Source: Barnesiella sp. WM24 (GTDB lineage: Bacteria; Bacteroidota; Bacteroidia; Bacteroidales; Muribaculaceae). From it: DNA of 64,000 bases. The notes beneath the pieces are model-generated. The model had not been told where the DNA came from. It searched no databases and was given only the letters and a program-made list of their open reading frames with translations. A program made the translations under genes and the position numbers. The number at the start of each line of letters is the position of its first letter. Within the stretch, counting starts at the first letter, position 1. Below are positions 61,580 to 64,000 of the stretch, one piece after another. The stretch lies in the NCBI RefSeq assembly GCF_004570975.1, contig NZ_SPPC01000009.1, forward strand, positions 62,001-126,000, written 5' to 3'.

Positions 61580-61696
61580 GTGCATCTGCGTCCGCTTGTT
61601 TCGGTCACAATGCAACCGCATTGCTCCCTCACTGCGCGAACACATCTGCACAACGCTTGACCGCCCCAGCGTTAACAAATATTGGGCAACGGGGTC
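61580..61696 (-). repeat. Two-hairpin gene-end repeat, copy 3 (after the OmpW-like gene)
   Basis: On the minus strand, 5 bp after the stop codon of the OmpW-like gene, lies the conserved palindrome (61664-61696), nearly identical to copy 2. After 12 bases comes a 72-nt imperfect hairpin (61580-61651) with GTGCA/TGCAC ends and a perfect CAATGC-AACC-GCATTG tip. Its sequence is unrelated to the hairpins of copies 1 and 2. Confidence 0.7.
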
Positions 61697-61701
61697 TAAG
61701 T

Positions 61702-62349
61702 TCAGAAATAGTATGTCGCATTGACTGATACCCGGTTTTCGCGGAATGTGACATTGCCGGGAAGTAGGTCGGTAAGACCGAATGCCGCATCGATTCCTAC
61801 CCATATGAAGTCAATCGGCACGGCAATTCCTGCTTTCCATGCGCAGTCAAACCGTCGGTGTTCTTTAATGCCAAGTAAGTCGGGCGAAAAATCTTCATCC
61901 AGCAGTTCTCTATGCTTTACATGGGCATTTTGGCTGAATACATAGCTTAGTTCTGGACCGGTGTATACGGCAAGTCTCCACTTTCCGGTGATTCTGAATT
62001 CGTAGCCAAGCTGGACAGGTAGTCTCAGTCCTGCTTTCCTTACGCCGGGGTCTTTTGTGGCAATTGTTCCGTCAATTCCTGTTATGCGCAGGTCATCAAA
62101 TGAATAGGTGTCATAAAATAGTGTCAGACCGGGTTCCAGAAACAATCCTTTTCCAAGCGGCTGATAGTAGACACAGCCTACGGAGAATCCGCATCCCGGT
62201 TTAAACATTTTGATATGTCCGCCCTGAATATTCCAGTTGCCGGGTATGCTGACATCAAAAGAGGCTCTTACGCCCCAGTTACCCTTTTCTATTGCAAAAA
62301 GAGAGGTTACTGACAGGCATAGAAGGATTAAAACTATCGTCTTTTTCAT
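61702..62349 (-). CDS. Outer-membrane beta-barrel protein (OmpW/porin-like)
   Basis: A 215-residue protein with a signal peptide (MKKTIVLILLCLSVTSLFA). Alternating beta strands (WGVRASFDVSIPGNWNIQGG; GFSVGCVYYQPLGKGLFLEPGLTLFYDTY; LPVQLGYEFRITGKWRLAVYTGPELSYVF) and a terminal aromatic (NATYYF) indicate an 8-stranded outer-membrane barrel. Function unknown; small barrels of this type are common in Bacteroidota. Divergent from the CobW-type gene. Confidence 0.82.
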   Translation of the reverse strand: MKKTIVLILLCLSVTSLFAIEKGNWGVRASFDVSIPGNWNIQGGHIKMFKPGCGFSVGCVYYQPLGKGLFLEPGLTLFYDTYSFDDLRITGIDGTIATKDPGVRKAGLRLPVQLGYEFRITGKWRLAVYTGPELSYVFSQNAHVKHRELLDEDFSPDLLGIKEHRRFDCAWKAGIAVPIDFIWVGIDAAFGLTDLLPGNVTFRENRVSVNATYYF

Positions 62350-62407
62350 ATTGTAGGAAATATTTTTGTTATATTAACGCTTGACAGGAATGACTATTGT
62401 GTATTCA

Positions 62408-62439
62408 CTTGTTAAAAATAAGATTTAGAATTAATTTTG
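62408..62439 (+). promoter_or_regulatory. Promoter of the CobW-type GTPase gene
   Basis: TAATTTTG (62432-62439), exact -7, with CTTG (62408-62411) at 20 bp, one mismatch from -33. Confidence 0.62.
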
Positions 62440-62463
62440 CATTGACTAAAAATTTTACTGATA

Positions 62464-63660
62464 ATGGCTAAAAAGGAAATACCGGTATTGCTGCTTACAG
62501 GTTATCTCGGAAGCGGAAAGACCACTTTGCTTAACCGTATTCTCTCTAATGAGAAAGGCATACGCTTCGCTGTGATTGTAAATGACATTGGTGAGGTTAA
62601 TATTGATGCTTCGCTTATCCAGAAAGGCGGCATCGTCGGGCAGGAAAAAGATAGCAACGACCTTGTCGCTTTGCAGAACGGGTGTATCTGCTGCACTCTG
62701 AAGATGGATCTTATTGAGCAGATTGCCGACCTTGCCGCGACCGGAAGCTTTGATTATATTGTCATTGAGGCGAGTGGTATATGCGAGCCGGCGCCTATAG
62801 CTCAGACGATATGCTCTATTCCGGTAATGGAAGAGTATTATAACCGTGGCGCTGTACCTCGTCTTGACTGTATCGTGACAGTGGTCGACGCATTACGCAT
62901 GAAAGATGAATTTAATTGCGGTGACAGTCTTGTCGATAAAAAGATAGAGGAAGATGATATTGAGAATCTTATCATAGAGCAGGTTGAATTTTGTAACGTC
63001 ATCTTGCTTAATAAAATCTCGGAAGTCAGTGAGGAAGAAGCGGGTCGCATTAAAGCGATTATCCGTGCAATCCAGCCGAAAGCTAAGATTGTAGAGTGTG
63101 ACTACGCCGATATTGAGCTTGACGAGATTATTAATACAGGAATGTTCAACTTCGAGAAGGTTGCCACGTCGGCAGCCTGGATTCAGGAGCTTGAGCACCA
63201 TCACGAGCATGAGCATCATCATGAACATGATCACCATGACCACCATGACCATCATCACCACCACCATCATGACGAAGGGGAGGCTGAAGAATATGGCATA
63301 CAGACATTCGTCTATTATAGGCGCCCGGCTTTTGATTTGAATAAATTTGACCGTTTCATAGCTACCCGATTCCTGAAAAATGTAATTCGTACAAAGGGAG
63401 TGGTATATTTCAATCATAATCGTGACATGTCGTTTCTTTTTGAGCAGGCAGGCTCCCAAAAGAAACTTACACAGGCGGGTCTTTGGTTTGCCACTGCTTC
63501 TGAAGAAGAGCTTGAGCAGCTTATGGCTACCGAGCCGGGGCTTGCGGCTGACTGGGATCCCGTATATGGCGACCGCATGATAAAGCTAGTCATCATCGGA
63601 CAGAATCTTGACAGGAAGGCTATCGAAGAAGAGCTTGACTTCTGTCTTGTGGGTCGTTGA
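62464..63660 (+). CDS. CobW/COG0523 family GTP-dependent metallochaperone
   Basis: A 398-residue G3E GTPase. Walker A GYLGSGKTT starts at Gly13. The metal-binding motif CICC is at residues 74-77. The GTP-binding Asn-Lys lies in VILLNKISEVSE, and the family C-terminal domain follows (about 285-398). A His/Asp/Glu-rich stretch of about 30 residues (near 240-270) separates the two domains, typical of zinc-handling members. It probably delivers Zn(II) to client enzymes, though cobalt or another metal is possible. No cobalamin genes are adjacent. Confidence 0.9.
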   Translation: MAKKEIPVLLLTGYLGSGKTTLLNRILSNEKGIRFAVIVNDIGEVNIDASLIQKGGIVGQEKDSNDLVALQNGCICCTLKMDLIEQIADLAATGSFDYIVIEASGICEPAPIAQTICSIPVMEEYYNRGAVPRLDCIVTVVDALRMKDEFNCGDSLVDKKIEEDDIENLIIEQVEFCNVILLNKISEVSEEEAGRIKAIIRAIQPKAKIVECDYADIELDEIINTGMFNFEKVATSAAWIQELEHHHEHEHHHEHDHHDHHDHHHHHHHDEGEAEEYGIQTFVYYRRPAFDLNKFDRFIATRFLKNVIRTKGVVYFNHNRDMSFLFEQAGSQKKLTQAGLWFATASEEELEQLMATEPGLAADWDPVYGDRMIKLVIIGQNLDRKAIEEELDFCLVGR

Positions 63661-63674
63661 CGAGTAGAGATTCT

Positions 63675-63830
63675 TTATAATAAAAAGGAGGCTGTGTCAA
63701 TGTCAAGTTGTTTGCCTCCGGCGAGTGCCGCAAGATTCGCGACTGCTGCATCTTCAAGGTCAATGACCTTGAAGTATTCCTTAGAAATCGCGCTAATTAT
63801 TTGTAACTTTGCGCTATAAACCTCATTCAT
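63675..63830 (-). CDS. Possible small ORF or protein fragment
   Basis: A 51-residue frame (MNEVYSAKLQIISAIS at the start, DLEDAAVANLAALAGGKQLD near the end). A perfect 21-bp palindrome (63753-63773, TTCAAGGTCA then TGACCTTGAA) lies within it. Its last codons overlap a minus-strand GGAGGC/GCCTCC hairpin with five T. The start overlaps the promoter of the next gene. It may be chance or the remnant of a larger gene. Confidence 0.25.
   Translation of the reverse strand: MNEVYSAKLQIISAISKEYFKVIDLEDAAVANLAALAGGKQLDIDTASFLL
63804..63811 (+). promoter_or_regulatory. -7 box of the last gene
   Basis: TAACTTTG, exact match, 20 bp before the ATG at 63832. Confidence 0.45.
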
Positions 63831-63831
63831 T

Positions 63832-64000
63832 ATGAAATCAAAAATTTCTTATAGCCGTTTTGCGACAATATTAACAGTAATCGTATTAGGACTATTGTTC
63901 ATTGGCTGCATTGTTACTATACATGAAAAACCTGCTTTTTTCATGCTATTGGTAATATACCTCATATTGTTAGTTTCATCATTATTCTATGGTGCGTCAT
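63832..64000 (+). CDS. Membrane protein (partial, cut by window end)
   Basis: The frame is open from the ATG at 63832 to the window end (56 residues seen). Two hydrophobic helices (ATILTVIVLGLLFIGCIVT and FFMLLVIYLILLVSSLF) are separated by a short HEKPA loop. The first helix with Cys might instead be a signal segment. The family cannot be judged from this fragment. Confidence 0.6.
   Translation, partial: MKSKISYSRFATILTVIVLGLLFIGCIVTIHEKPAFFMLLVIYLILLVSSLFYGAS

Noticed and set aside
61580-61696. Integron attC site
   Set aside because: The position after a stop codon and the variable hairpin suggest it, but the conserved part lies on one side only, the RYYYAAC/GTTRRRY pair is not in place, and there is no integrase or cassette array.
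63190-63290. CRISPR-like or tandem repeat within the CobW-type gene
   Set aside because: It is the repetitive codon run of a His/Asp/Glu-rich linker, not a repeat-spacer array. No CRISPR array was seen in the window.

Overview
The window looks like chromosomal DNA from a gut-type Bacteroidales species, probably close to Muribaculaceae or Bacteroides. The evidence is a fused lpxC/fabZ gene, an RprX/RprY-type two-component pair, and many proteins of families largely confined to Bacteroidota (DUF3332, DUF3127, DUF4270, DUF4924, a glycogen synthase reduced to about 270 residues). Promoters also repeatedly show the Bacteroidota -33/-7 pattern (TTTG, about 20 bp, TAnnTTTG). The family-level assignment is inference.

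Layout. 0-4 kb (minus): cdsA, purM, an MltF-like lytic transglycosylase and a DUF3332 lipoprotein cut by the window edge. 4.3-6.6 kb: rprX-rprY. 6.7-9.8 kb: galK, galM and a sugar nucleotidyltransferase. 9.9-16.5 kb (minus): an aromatic amino acid operon, pheA - aminotransferase - DAHP synthase/chorismate mutase - tyrA - mutS2. Its leader encodes a 17-residue peptide with nine Phe/Tyr residues, followed by a strong hairpin, which is the architecture of a transcription attenuator. 16.5-17.8 kb: metallo-beta-lactamase-fold hydrolase and rsmG. 18-21.2 kb: lipid A genes lpxD, lpxC/fabZ, lpxA. 21.3-23.5 kb: DUF695, a GH10-like glycosidase and DUF3127.

23.5-28.5 kb is a small decayed phage-like island beside tRNA-Thr(CGT). 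It holds a broken tape-measure-like fragment, three small leftward hypothetical genes, a BRO/KilAC antirepressor-type gene, four tiny overlapping or closely spaced rightward genes and a helix-turn-helix regulator. Three short stretches in it look like structured RNAs. Each has its own promoter, and in each a loop or unpaired segment can pair with sequence outside its own helix (pseudoknot or kissing loop). No integrase is visible.

28.5-37.5 kb: DUF4270 lipoprotein, short glycogen synthase, HAD phosphatase, mazG, topB, NUDIX, then cdaA and folP. 37.7-40.7 kb: a NapH-like polyferredoxin carrying an internal twin-arginine motif, and an exported iron-sulfur aldo/keto reductase. 41-50 kb: rsfS-ftsH, a LolC/E-type permease with an aminotransferase, a peptidoglycan-recycling pair (AmgK-type kinase fused to a RapZ C-terminal domain, plus a MurU-like nucleotidyltransferase) and a DEAD-box helicase. 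50-64 kb: a lipoprotein, DUF4924, MerR and M23 genes, plant-polysaccharide enzymes (tandem CE12 esterase, GH2, CE15) around valS, a dead IS5-type transposase, an OmpW-like protein, a CobW-type GTPase and a membrane protein cut by the window end.

Most notable: (1) the Phe/Tyr leader peptide and hairpin in front of pheA; (2) the pseudoknotted RNAs of the phage-like island; (3) a dispersed repeat found at the 3' ends of three unrelated genes, made of a conserved 32-35 bp palindrome next to a 49-72 nt imperfect hairpin whose sequence differs each time.
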